DNA of 57,347 nt, taken from Fontivivens sp964399735. Its GTDB lineage: Bacteria; Zhuqueibacterota; Zhuqueibacteria; Residuimicrobiales; Krinioviventaceae. Shown here piece by piece: positions 1 to 8,310 of the stretch (within the stretch, counting starts at the first letter, position 1; each line of letters starts with the position of its first letter). Where the stretch lies: the NCBI GenBank assembly GCA_964399735.1, contig CAYNSO010000013.1, positions 1 to 57,347 of the forward strand, given 5' to 3'. Position numbers and translations under genes: made by a program. The notes beneath the pieces were generated by a model that did not search any database, was not told the DNA's origin, and worked only from the letters and a program-made list of their open reading frames with translations.

Positions 1-224
1 ATAGATTTATAATCAAATAAAAACCTGCCAGTTTGAATAAATCGCTTAATTTGCTGCTAATCATGTCACCCACTTTAAATACTCTATGGTATGCCCTTTA
101 TATTCAAAGCTGTATAACGGCAAAAAAATAAACAATAAAACCTGAATCGGAAATATTTAATAATAACCTGATTTATAAATAGAATACCAAAACTACATGC
201 CACTTGCTTTTTTTTACTTGTGGT

Positions 225-500
225 TCAATGATGAACACTATGAATCGCCTTGAAAAAAAAACTGAATTGAACAATGACAACCAAAAACCAAAAAAGACAA
301 TATACCAGGCTGCCATTCTTCAACCCTGATATTATATAGTCTGCCAGATAATAAACTCCCAGCAAACCCACGAACAAAAAAGTACCGGCGGCAATTTTTT
401 TGGATAAATGTTTTTGAATTCTGGAGGCAACAATTCTGGAAATTACAATTATAATAAAAAAACCAGAGACCAGAAAGGTAATTTCAATTCCAGCTCTCAT
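225..500 (-). CDS. small hydrophobic membrane protein, unknown function
   Basis: A 91-residue protein with about three hydrophobic segments: residues 6-24 (ITFLVSGFFIIIVISRIVA), roughly 38-57 (AAGTFLFVGLLGVYYLADYI) and roughly 66-84 (VYCLFWFLVVIVQFSFFF). I do not recognise a family. It begins 36 bp after the stop of the YIP1-family gene on the same strand and may be co-transcribed with it. There is no convincing Shine-Dalgarno sequence before the ATG, so translation probably depends on the upstream gene or the start is uncertain. The C-terminus ends in His residues (AIHSVHH). No catalytic motif is visible. Confidence 0.5.
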   Translation of the reverse strand: MRAGIEITFLVSGFFIIIVISRIVASRIQKHLSKKIAAGTFLFVGLLGVYYLADYIISGLKNGSLVYCLFWFLVVIVQFSFFFKAIHSVHH

Positions 501-536
501 TCTAAAAGAAATTTCTGTTTGCCTGTTAAAGCCAGG

Positions 537-1082
537 TTAAAAATTTGCCAGGCCGTAACTGATCGTTACCAGGGCAAATAGTATCAAACTGGCGATAATC
601 GTGAAATTGACGGTTTTTTCTTCAGGACAACCCATAATTACAGGCAACCCTTTATACAAAAGATAGATGCTGTAAAAACCAAGGATGATAAATGGTTTGA
701 GAACAGGAATAAAGAATAAAATACCAATTACAAAATATGCCGTTAAACTGTAAGCGGCAAGTCGAAATGCGGCATCCTGATTTTTTTCACATCCAAAAGA
801 CGGCGCAACTTGAGCGATAATTACCGCGCCAACCAAAACTGACAAAATATTAAATATATAAAACAACACAGCTTTAACAAGTCCCGCAAAAAAACTGGCC
901 GCATGACCATAGTGCCCGACTATGACCAGGCCGATAAACAAAGCGATTGCCGGCACAGCAACCATATACATTAAAAACTGCTGTATAACAGCATTCCGCT
1001 TTAAATCTTCTTCCCTGATTATTTCCCAGGTTTTTTCGGGAGAAAGTAAAATATTTTTAACTCGTTCAACAAATTGATCCAT
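537..1082 (-). CDS. YIP1-family integral membrane protein
   Basis: A 181-residue protein that starts with a soluble segment typical of bacterial YIP1-domain proteins (MDQFVERVKNILLSPEKTWEII, with the recurrent LLSPxxTW pattern), followed by about five hydrophobic segments between residues 35 and 180. A strong Shine-Dalgarno sequence (AGGAGGG) sits about 6 bases before the ATG. The function of bacterial YIP1 proteins is unknown; they are inner-membrane proteins distantly related to eukaryotic Yip1 trafficking proteins. The assignment rests on the N-terminal pattern and the membrane topology. The small membrane protein at 225-500 follows. Confidence 0.7.
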   Translation of the reverse strand: MDQFVERVKNILLSPEKTWEIIREEDLKRNAVIQQFLMYMVAVPAIALFIGLVIVGHYGHAASFFAGLVKAVLFYIFNILSVLVGAVIIAQVAPSFGCEKNQDAAFRLAAYSLTAYFVIGILFFIPVLKPFIILGFYSIYLLYKGLPVIMGCPEEKTVNFTIIASLILFALVTISYGLANF

Positions 1083-1298
1083 ATATCCCTCCTGAAGGAT
1101 AGACTGGTTCCAGTTCTTTATACAATTGTATTATTACCACAGCGGGTTTAAACGATATTGTTATTCTTTTTTACAATATTAATGCTTTTAAAATAGCTGG
1201 TAAAATCATCATATATAATAACAAAAAAAGCCATAAAAAACATACCAAAAAAGCAAAACAAAATACAAAAAAAAAATTAAATAATCAATAATCAGGAA

Positions 1299-4200
1299 TC
1301 AGGCGCCAATCCAGACATTTTCCCTTCCAACTTTATCACGTAATTTTTCCACCAGATCGAAACTGGGGGTTACCTGCACAGCTTTGGCCCGCAATACAAA
1401 ATCTCCCTTGTCCTTTGTTTTTACATTAAAATATACTGGTATTTCACCCCGGAATCTATCCATAATTACTTTAATTTCTTCAATCAGGGTTTCATCAAGC
1501 AGAGATGTATCCATAGATACACATAAATTACGGGTATATCTTTTACGCGCTTCTTCCAGAGTGATTATTTCTTCAATGAGTATTTTGGGCGCTTCAGATT
1601 CACGAGTGTTTATTTTCCCTATCACCATAACCAGAGAATCCAGAAAAATATACTGTTTAAACTTTTCATAAGGATCAGAAAAAATAATGCCTTCCATATT
1701 ACCGGTAAAATCTTCAATTTTAAGAAATGCCATGGTGCGATTTTTCCGGTCCTGGTGCTTTTTCAATTCTGCGATAATGCCGCATAAACGAACCGACATG
1801 CCGTCCTTTAACTCGTGCACTGAATCGATCGTTACTGTGGAAAAAGTATATACTTCCTCGCGGTATTTATCAAGCGGGTGACCGGATAGAAAAAAGCCCA
1901 GAATTTCGCGTTCTTTTTTCAATATATCGGTTTTAGACCACTCTTCAACCGTCGGCAGCAACGGTTCGGTAATTGCCATCACTTCTTCTTCGTCGTCAAA
2001 CATTAAAGTTTGCGCTGAATCTTGGGTTTTTTGAGCTCGCTGCGCAAAATCTACCGCGCTGTCGATAGCAGCAAATAACTGCGCCCGGCTGCCTTGCAAA
2101 GAATCCATCGCTCCGGCAAGCACCAGGCTTTCAAGCGCTTTGCGATTTACCGCAGATTTGTCGATGCGGCTACATAATTCAAACAAAGTTTTAAAGCTGC
2201 CGGCTTCATTACGGGCGGCAACGATGTTTTTTATAGCGCCCAATCCCACATTCTTGACGGCCCCCAACCCAAAACGAATAGCGCCGCCGATAACCACAAA
2301 ATCGGCATAACTTTCATTCACATCAGGCGGCAGAACCTTGACATTCATGCGCCGGCATTCTTCAAGTAATATTGTCACCCGGTCTGAACTGCCCATTTCA
2401 CTGCTAATTGTTGCCGCCATAAAATCAGCCGGATAATAAGCTTTCAGGTAGGCGGTTTGATAAGCAACCAAAGAATAGCAAGCGGCATGAGATTTATTGA
2501 AACCATAACCGGCAAATTTTTCCATCATGTCAAAAATTTCATTGGCCGCTTTTTCCGACACCCCTCTTTCCAGGGCGCCGCTAACAAATTCCACGCGGCT
2601 CGCCTGCATGGTTTCCACTTTCTTTTTACTCATGGCGCGCCGTAAATTATCGGCGCCCCCCAATGTAAACCCGCCAATATCGCTGGCCAGTTTCATCACC
2701 TGCTCCTGGTAGATGACAACGCCATAAGTCGCTTTAAGAATTGGCTCCAGCAGCGGCGTTTGATATTTGATGGGAACTCGGCCTTTTTTGCGATTGATAA
2801 AATCATCGATCATATCCATAGGGCCGGGGCGATACAGTGAGTTCATGGCAATCAAATCTTCCAGCGATTCCGGGTGCAATTTTTTCAGATACTCTTGCAT
2901 ACCGGCGCTTTCAAACTGAAATATACCTATCGTTTCACCGCGGGCAAACAACTCGTAGACCTTTTTATCATCCAGAGGCAAATGTTCAATATCAACTATT
3001 ATCCCCTTCTTTTTCAGGGAATCGACCGCTTTTTGAATCACTGTCAGGGTACGCAAACCCAAAAAGTCCATTTTTAACAAACCGACATCATCCAATACCC
3101 GCATTTCATATTGAGTGGTAATATCGCCGTCTTTGGTCTTGTAGAGGGGCACATAGTTGGTCAGTTCCAGCGGGGTGATAACAACCCCGGCAGCGTGGGT
3201 GGAAGCATGACGGGCCAAACCTTCCAATACCCGGGAATAGGTAAACAGTTTTCGATGCTGTTCATCTTTATTTTCCAGTTCTTTTAACTCTTTGACGGCA
3301 TTGATTGCGTCATCCAGCTTGATATTCAACTGCGCAGGAACAAGTTTGGCGATGCGGTCGACCTCGCCATAGCTCATATTCAACACCCGGCCAACATCAC
3401 GAATCACACCCCGCGCGGCCATGGTGCCAAAAGTAATGATCTGGCACACGTTATTGATGCCATACTTGTTTTTTACATAGTTAATTACTTGTTCACGGCG
3501 TTCATAACAAAAATCAATATCAATATCCGGCATACTCACCCGTTCCGGATTTAAAAAGCGTTCAAAAATCAAATGATATTTTATCGGATCGAGATTGGTA
3601 ATTTTTAAACAATAGGCAACCAGGCTGCCGGCGGCTGAACCGCGCCCCGGTCCAACTGGAATGTTATTTTCACGGGCATAGCGGATAAAATCCCAGGTGA
3701 TGAGAAAGTACCCGGCATAGCCCATTTTGTTAATAACACCTAATTCACGCTCCAGACGCTGCTCCAACTCTGGAGTGATTTGCGGGTATCTTTGCTGCAA
3801 ACCCTGATACGATAATTTATGCAAATATTCACCCAGGGTTTGGCTCTCTTCTCCTTCCGGAATGTCAAAAGCGGGAATTAAATAATTCCTGAATTTCATT
3901 TCCAGGTTGCATTTATCAGCAACCAGCATGGTATTTTGCAGCGCTTCCGGATTTTGGGGAAACAACCGGGCCATTTCAAGCTGACTTTTAAAATACAACT
4001 CTCTGGTAGAATAACGCATGCGGTTGGGATCATCAAGATCTTTGCCGGTCTGCAAACATAACAGCACATCATGTGCGTCATGATGTTCTTTTTTCAGATA
4101 ATGGATATCATTCGTGGCCACAACCGGGATATTTTCTTCAGCTGCAAGTTTAAATATTGCTTCACGTATCTGATCTTCTTCCGGTATACCGTGATTTTGT

Positions 4201-4727
4201 ACTTCAAGGTAAAAATCATCGCCGAATATAGCTTTATATTCCGCAACCATCTCTTTACCTTTATCATACCCTTTATTTAATATTGTCTGAGGAATTTCTC
4301 CTTTTAAACAGGCGCTCAGGGCTATCAGTCCTTCGGAGTGCTGGCGCAGCAACTCTTTGTCAATGCGTGGTTTATAATAAAATCCTTCCAGATACCCGGC
4401 AGAAACCAGTTTCATCAGGTTCTTGTAACCAGTTTCATTCTTGCACAACAATACCAGGTGAAAAGAAGCGCCGCCACTACCCGTAACCGATTTTCGATCA
4501 AGGCGGCTATGCTGGGCTATATACACTTCACAGCCAATAATTGGTTTTATTTTTTTGGCAACACATTTCTGATAAAACTCTACTGCCCCGAATAAACAGC
4601 CATGATCGGTAAGGGCGATTGCCGGCATATTGAATTGAACAGCCATGTCAACCAAATCTTCTATACGACAAGCGCCATCTAACAAACTAAAATGTGAATG
4701 ATTATGAAGGTGAACAAAATCTGGCAC
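1299..4727 (-). CDS. dnaE: DNA polymerase III alpha subunit
   Basis: Replicative DNA polymerase of the DnaE1 type. The PHP domain opens the protein (HLHNHSHFSLLDG within the first 20 residues). The C-family polymerase core carries PGRGSAAGS (about 360-368) and the catalytic aspartates in PDIDIDF (about 400-406). A helix-hairpin-helix region and an OB-fold segment (VRLCGIIAELKK) follow near the C-terminus. At about 1140 residues the length is normal. I place the start at a GTG (4725-4727, MPDFVHLHNHS) because GCGAGG lies six bases upstream and this matches the usual DnaE N-terminus; the frame stays open to a TTG at 4751. It follows the CpoB-like gene at 4964 by 236 bp containing a possible promoter and palindrome. 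The gene is almost certain, the start less so. Confidence 0.97.
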   Translation of the reverse strand: MPDFVHLHNHSHFSLLDGACRIEDLVDMAVQFNMPAIALTDHGCLFGAVEFYQKCVAKKIKPIIGCEVYIAQHSRLDRKSVTGSGGASFHLVLLCKNETGYKNLMKLVSAGYLEGFYYKPRIDKELLRQHSEGLIALSACLKGEIPQTILNKGYDKGKEMVAEYKAIFGDDFYLEVQNHGIPEEDQIREAIFKLAAEENIPVVATNDIHYLKKEHHDAHDVLLCLQTGKDLDDPNRMRYSTRELYFKSQLEMARLFPQNPEALQNTMLVADKCNLEMKFRNYLIPAFDIPEGEESQTLGEYLHKLSYQGLQQRYPQITPELEQRLERELGVINKMGYAGYFLITWDFIRYARENNIPVGPGRGSAAGSLVAYCLKITNLDPIKYHLIFERFLNPERVSMPDIDIDFCYERREQVINYVKNKYGINNVCQIITFGTMAARGVIRDVGRVLNMSYGEVDRIAKLVPAQLNIKLDDAINAVKELKELENKDEQHRKLFTYSRVLEGLARHASTHAAGVVITPLELTNYVPLYKTKDGDITTQYEMRVLDDVGLLKMDFLGLRTLTVIQKAVDSLKKKGIIVDIEHLPLDDKKVYELFARGETIGIFQFESAGMQEYLKKLHPESLEDLIAMNSLYRPGPMDMIDDFINRKKGRVPIKYQTPLLEPILKATYGVVIYQEQVMKLASDIGGFTLGGADNLRRAMSKKKVETMQASRVEFVSGALERGVSEKAANEIFDMMEKFAGYGFNKSHAACYSLVAYQTAYLKAYYPADFMAATISSEMGSSDRVTILLEECRRMNVKVLPPDVNESYADFVVIGGAIRFGLGAVKNVGLGAIKNIVAARNEAGSFKTLFELCSRIDKSAVNRKALESLVLAGAMDSLQGSRAQLFAAIDSAVDFAQRAQKTQDSAQTLMFDDEEEVMAITEPLLPTVEEWSKTDILKKEREILGFFLSGHPLDKYREEVYTFSTVTIDSVHELKDGMSVRLCGIIAELKKHQDRKNRTMAFLKIEDFTGNMEGIIFSDPYEKFKQYIFLDSLVMVIGKINTRESEAPKILIEEIITLEEARKRYTRNLCVSMDTSLLDETLIEEIKVIMDRFRGEIPVYFNVKTKDKGDFVLRAKAVQVTPSFDLVEKLRDKVGRENVWIGA

Positions 4728-4851
4728 AAACAACCTCGCTGGTTCCTGCAATATAAATCTGATCTAAACCCTTAAAAGGTCATTACACAATAACAGGACA
4801 ACTGGATCTATCATTTCCCCAATACCCCCGGAATTTATGATAACCGCATTG

Positions 4852-4891
4852 TTAACCGGTTAAATTATCCCTGTTTATAAATAACCGGCAA
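4852..4891 (-). promoter_or_regulatory. possible dnaE promoter with overlapping palindrome
   Basis: On the minus strand a -35-like TTGCCG (plus 4886-4891) and a -10-like GATAAT (plus 4864-4869) are 16 bp apart. Directly after the -10, at the expected transcription start, lies the perfect 12-bp palindrome TTAACCGGTTAA (4852-4863). The arrangement would suit an operator for a repressor, but both hexamers are imperfect and the region is AT-rich, so chance is quite possible. Confidence 0.3.
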
Positions 4892-4963
4892 TTAACTGCT
4901 TCTGTGTTAATGATTACAGGGCAACACTTTTTATTTTATAAAGAACGCTCTCTGCTTTCATGT

Positions 4964-5938
4964 TTACAACTTGCTCAGGTAACGCTGCGCTACCCGCATA
5001 TATTCGCTGTTTGGGTAATTGCCGGTAAATTTTTGCAATTCACTGCGGGCTTTATCGGTCTGGCCGCTTTTTATATAGGCAAGGGCAATCATCAACTGCG
5101 CGTCGTCATGCTTATCGGTTTGATTATAAGCAAACACTTTTTGAAATTCCAAAATTGCCTGCTGGTACTGTTTTAAACCAAAATAACTTTCACCAACCCA
5201 GTATTGGCAATTATCTGATAGATTATGGCCGGGGGACGTAGATAATAAATTCTGAAATGCCTGAATTGCGCCATTATAATCGCCTTTTTCAAACATCTGC
5301 CGACCATTGCGATAGGCAATATTATAGGAAGAACTTGCCGGAACATCCGTTAATTCCTGGCCGGATGTTCTTGCCGCGCTTTTGCCGGAACCGGAAGGCG
5401 TTCTTATTGCGCCAGTTCCCTGTGTTTCCAGTTGTCGGATACGGGCATTTCTTTCATCCAGCTTGCGGCGTAAACTATCGGCCTGCATCCGTTTCTGTGC
5501 ATATACATTTTCCAACTGCTCAACATCGGCTTGTAATTTATTGGCTCCCAACCCGGTTGGTTCATCAGCTTGAAACACCGGGGCCTGTATGTCTTGTTCT
5601 TCAAAATCATCAAAAGTAGAATCATCATCTTCCAGCAATAACGATAATACATCATCAAGGGACTCATCATCCTGAGCAGCAGAACCTGAACCGGCCGCCT
5701 GGGCAGACATTGATTTATTGTCCTGATCCAGCCTGTCTAAAAAATCAGAATCTTGACCAAATTCGTCCTCGGAAAGATCCAGCATGTCGAGCAGTTGATT
5801 TTGAAATTCATCATCATTGCCATAATTATCATCTTCATACAAGGTTGCCTGTTGTTGAGCACAGGCAAATAACAAGGTCATGAAAACAAGTGTAAGCACC
5901 CCAAAAAGCCTGGAATACTTGAATTCTCGATTGCTCAT
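4964..5938 (-). CDS. CpoB/YbgF-like tetratricopeptide lipoprotein
   Basis: Probable outer-envelope lipoprotein of the YbgF/CpoB type, which works with the Tol-Pal system in cell-envelope constriction. The start used here (ATG 5936-5938) has AGAGGAG five bases upstream and gives a signal peptide with a lipobox LLFAC; an in-frame upstream ATG at 5998 would spoil the signal peptide. After the Cys comes an acidic low-complexity region (about residues 15-110), then a predicted coiled coil (LENVYAQKRMQADSLRRKL) and three C-terminal TPR-like units starting at NIAYRNGRQMFEKGDYNGAI. No tolA, tolB or pal gene is adjacent, so the Tol-Pal link comes from architecture only. The gene lies between recN and dnaE. 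Confidence 0.75.
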   Translation of the reverse strand: MSNREFKYSRLFGVLTLVFMTLLFACAQQQATLYEDDNYGNDDEFQNQLLDMLDLSEDEFGQDSDFLDRLDQDNKSMSAQAAGSGSAAQDDESLDDVLSLLLEDDDSTFDDFEEQDIQAPVFQADEPTGLGANKLQADVEQLENVYAQKRMQADSLRRKLDERNARIRQLETQGTGAIRTPSGSGKSAARTSGQELTDVPASSSYNIAYRNGRQMFEKGDYNGAIQAFQNLLSTSPGHNLSDNCQYWVGESYFGLKQYQQAILEFQKVFAYNQTDKHDDAQLMIALAYIKSGQTDKARSELQKFTGNYPNSEYMRVAQRYLSKL

Positions 5939-6110
5939 TACACTCCTCTCACGTTTAATACGATTAATATGACTTATCAATACAGTATTTTCATTCAATT
6001 AATTTTAATAATATAATAATTCTTTAGCAATATTTTAGTAATTTTTTATTATGAAATACAATATTCTCTGTCCAATTATTCCATATTGACGCCAACTATC
6101 CGGGCATGGT

Positions 6111-7832
6111 CTACAGGTTTCCTGCAACATTTACTTCTCTGATCAGTTCAGCAGCACTTGATAAATGGGTTTCGGTAATCGCTTCGCCGCCGATCAAACG
6201 GGCAATTTGCTCAACCCGCTCATCAAAACCCAGCTCGCGAATTGTCGTTAGCGTGCTGTTATTCTTGCTAATTTTTTCCACCAGATACTGGCTATGCCCT
6301 GAACTGGCAATCTGTGGCAAATGGGTAATACAAATGATTTGATGAGCGCCAGCCAGTTTTTGCAGGCTTTTTCCAACCACCTGTGCGATCCTGCCGGAAA
6401 TACCGATGTCTATTTCATCAAAAATGAGTACAGGAACCCGGTCTGCCCTGGCTAATAACGATTTTAATGCCAGCATAATCCGGGAAATTTCTCCGCCGGA
6501 AGCGACATTGGCAAGCGGTTTTAATTCTTCACCGGGGTTGGCAGAGATGAGGAATTCAATCTCGTCAATTCCTTTCGGGGTAACCTGCAAACGCTTGTTA
6601 TCTATCTCCAGGTAATGCCCTGCGGTGATTTCTTTATTTGCAATAGCAACACGAAATCTGGCGTTTGTCATACCCAAACCAGCCAGTTCTTGCATCACTT
6701 TATCGGCCAGCAATCCGGCGGCTTGTACACGGCGGGCAGACAGATCAAGACTATGTTGCTTTAACGATTCAAGATGGTCTTGCAACTGGTTGCGCAGAGA
6801 CGTAATTTCTTCATCAATATTATCAATGCCGGCCAGTTTGTCCTGCAGATCTTGTTTATGTTGCAGAATCGTCTCCAGAGTGCCGCCATACTTTTTTAAA
6901 AGTCCGGTTAATTGTGCCAGACGATTGCGAATTTCTTCCAGACGATCGGGATCAAAAACGATCTTGTGGTTATATTCACTTAGCGAAGCTGCTGCTTCAT
7001 CAATCAGAATTGCAGCATTTTCACATTCGTTCCTGATTTCGGTAAAATTATCATCAATTTTTTCCAGATCATGCAGCCGGGTTATTGCCTTTTTTATAAT
7101 CTCGGAAACAGAACCATCGCTTTCATATAACTGGTCGAACAACAGCCGGGTGCTCTCGAACAAGATCTCGGCATTGCGTGAAATCAATTCTTCTTTTTTC
7201 AATTCTTCATATTCGTTCGGCTGGGGATTAACTTTATCAATTTCATCAAGCTGGAACTCGTATATTTCCGTCTGCTGGATTGCCTGCTGTTTCCGTAATT
7301 GCAATTCTTTTAATTGTTTGGAGACCTCCAGATAGTTCTGATAGAGAATACGCACCTGCCTGACCAATTCTGTAACACCGGCAAATTCATCCAGATAATC
7401 AATATGCCGCGTTGTCTGCAATAACAACTGATGTTCATGCTGACCATGCAAATCGACCAGCAAGTTGCCCACTTGTTCAAGAATAGGCAAAGATACCGGA
7501 GAATCGTTGATAAAATTGCGGCTCCTGCCGGTTTCATTAATCTCCCGCCGGATTAATACATTGGTTCCGGCAGACTCGACATCGTTTTCCTGAAAAAACT
7601 GCTCCAGTTCAGGAAGACCATCAATTTCAAACTCGGCTTCCAAAACGGCTTTTGCTGCGGCGCCGCGAATAATATCTTTATCATACCTGCCGCCCAGTAT
7701 TACACCCATCGCGCCAACAATAATTGATTTGCCGGCGCCGGTTTCTCCGGTTATGATGTTCAAACCTGGCTTGAATGCAACGCGCAGTTCGTCAACCAAA
7801 GCATAGTCTTTTATATACAGTGTTTTTAACAT
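6111..7832 (-). CDS. recN: DNA repair ATPase RecN
   Basis: SMC-like ATPase acting in recombinational repair of double-strand breaks. Walker A GETGAGKS lies at residues 29-36. The ABC signature ASGGEISRIMLAL and Walker B VLIFDEIDIGISG are near residues 445-490, and a long coiled-coil middle (about 155-385) with many Glu, Lys and Gln residues separates the two halves. At 573 residues the length is typical. The Shine-Dalgarno sequence before the ATG is weak. It is followed by the CpoB-like gene after about 170 AT-rich bases. RecN often sits near ppnK or argR; neither is seen here. Confidence 0.97.
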   Translation of the reverse strand: MLKTLYIKDYALVDELRVAFKPGLNIITGETGAGKSIIVGAMGVILGGRYDKDIIRGAAAKAVLEAEFEIDGLPELEQFFQENDVESAGTNVLIRREINETGRSRNFINDSPVSLPILEQVGNLLVDLHGQHEHQLLLQTTRHIDYLDEFAGVTELVRQVRILYQNYLEVSKQLKELQLRKQQAIQQTEIYEFQLDEIDKVNPQPNEYEELKKEELISRNAEILFESTRLLFDQLYESDGSVSEIIKKAITRLHDLEKIDDNFTEIRNECENAAILIDEAAASLSEYNHKIVFDPDRLEEIRNRLAQLTGLLKKYGGTLETILQHKQDLQDKLAGIDNIDEEITSLRNQLQDHLESLKQHSLDLSARRVQAAGLLADKVMQELAGLGMTNARFRVAIANKEITAGHYLEIDNKRLQVTPKGIDEIEFLISANPGEELKPLANVASGGEISRIMLALKSLLARADRVPVLIFDEIDIGISGRIAQVVGKSLQKLAGAHQIICITHLPQIASSGHSQYLVEKISKNNSTLTTIRELGFDERVEQIARLIGGEAITETHLSSAAELIREVNVAGNL

Positions 7833-8310
7833 ATATTTTAGAGTTTATCCTGGATGGAATTTAATAAAATATTCCATATTCTAAAATACAAATTTTATCT
7901 TTTATTGCAGTTTTTTTATGTTCATGAAAATTAATTTTATATAACGATAACTAAACCATAAGCAGTTCTATTCAGGCAGGACTGGAAACTAAAAACATAT
8001 TGAATAACTTTCAGGCGCTCAATTTTCTACGTGTTCCTGAATTTTTGTCATAATTTTCCAGTGTATGCAAAATGATCGGGTTAATCTACTATTTGCCGGC
8101 GTAATTAAAGACAGTAACTATGCTCTGTTAAGGGCTCTTGAATCAACACCGGTTGAAACACAAATTGTTATTCCACTTTTTCTGCTTGCGCGGCTTTTAA
8201 TAGTTTAAACCAAATCAGCAGGGTAGTAAAGTAGAATTTATCTTTATCAAAAGAGCCACATCAGACAAGATGCAATTAAAAAAGCTGGTTCGCCAAAACT
8301 AGAATAAATT
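7833..8310. other. 478-bp intergenic region, no secure feature
   Basis: Gap between the start of recN and the end of the propeller gene. The only coding candidate is a 47-codon plus-strand reading frame at 8065-8208 (begins MQNDRVNLLFAG) that has no Shine-Dalgarno sequence and no recognised relative; it may be a decayed fragment. No terminator-like hairpin with a T-run or repeat was found. Confidence 0.4.

Noticed and set aside
6625..7335. 236-codon open frame on the plus strand
   Set aside because: Lies wholly antisense to recN, is Ser/Arg/Cys-rich in the manner of a reverse-complement shadow, and has no family or ribosome site.
8065..8208. 47-codon plus-strand frame in the recN-propeller gap
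   Set aside because: No ribosome site, no recognised family, and its length is within chance expectation for this gap.
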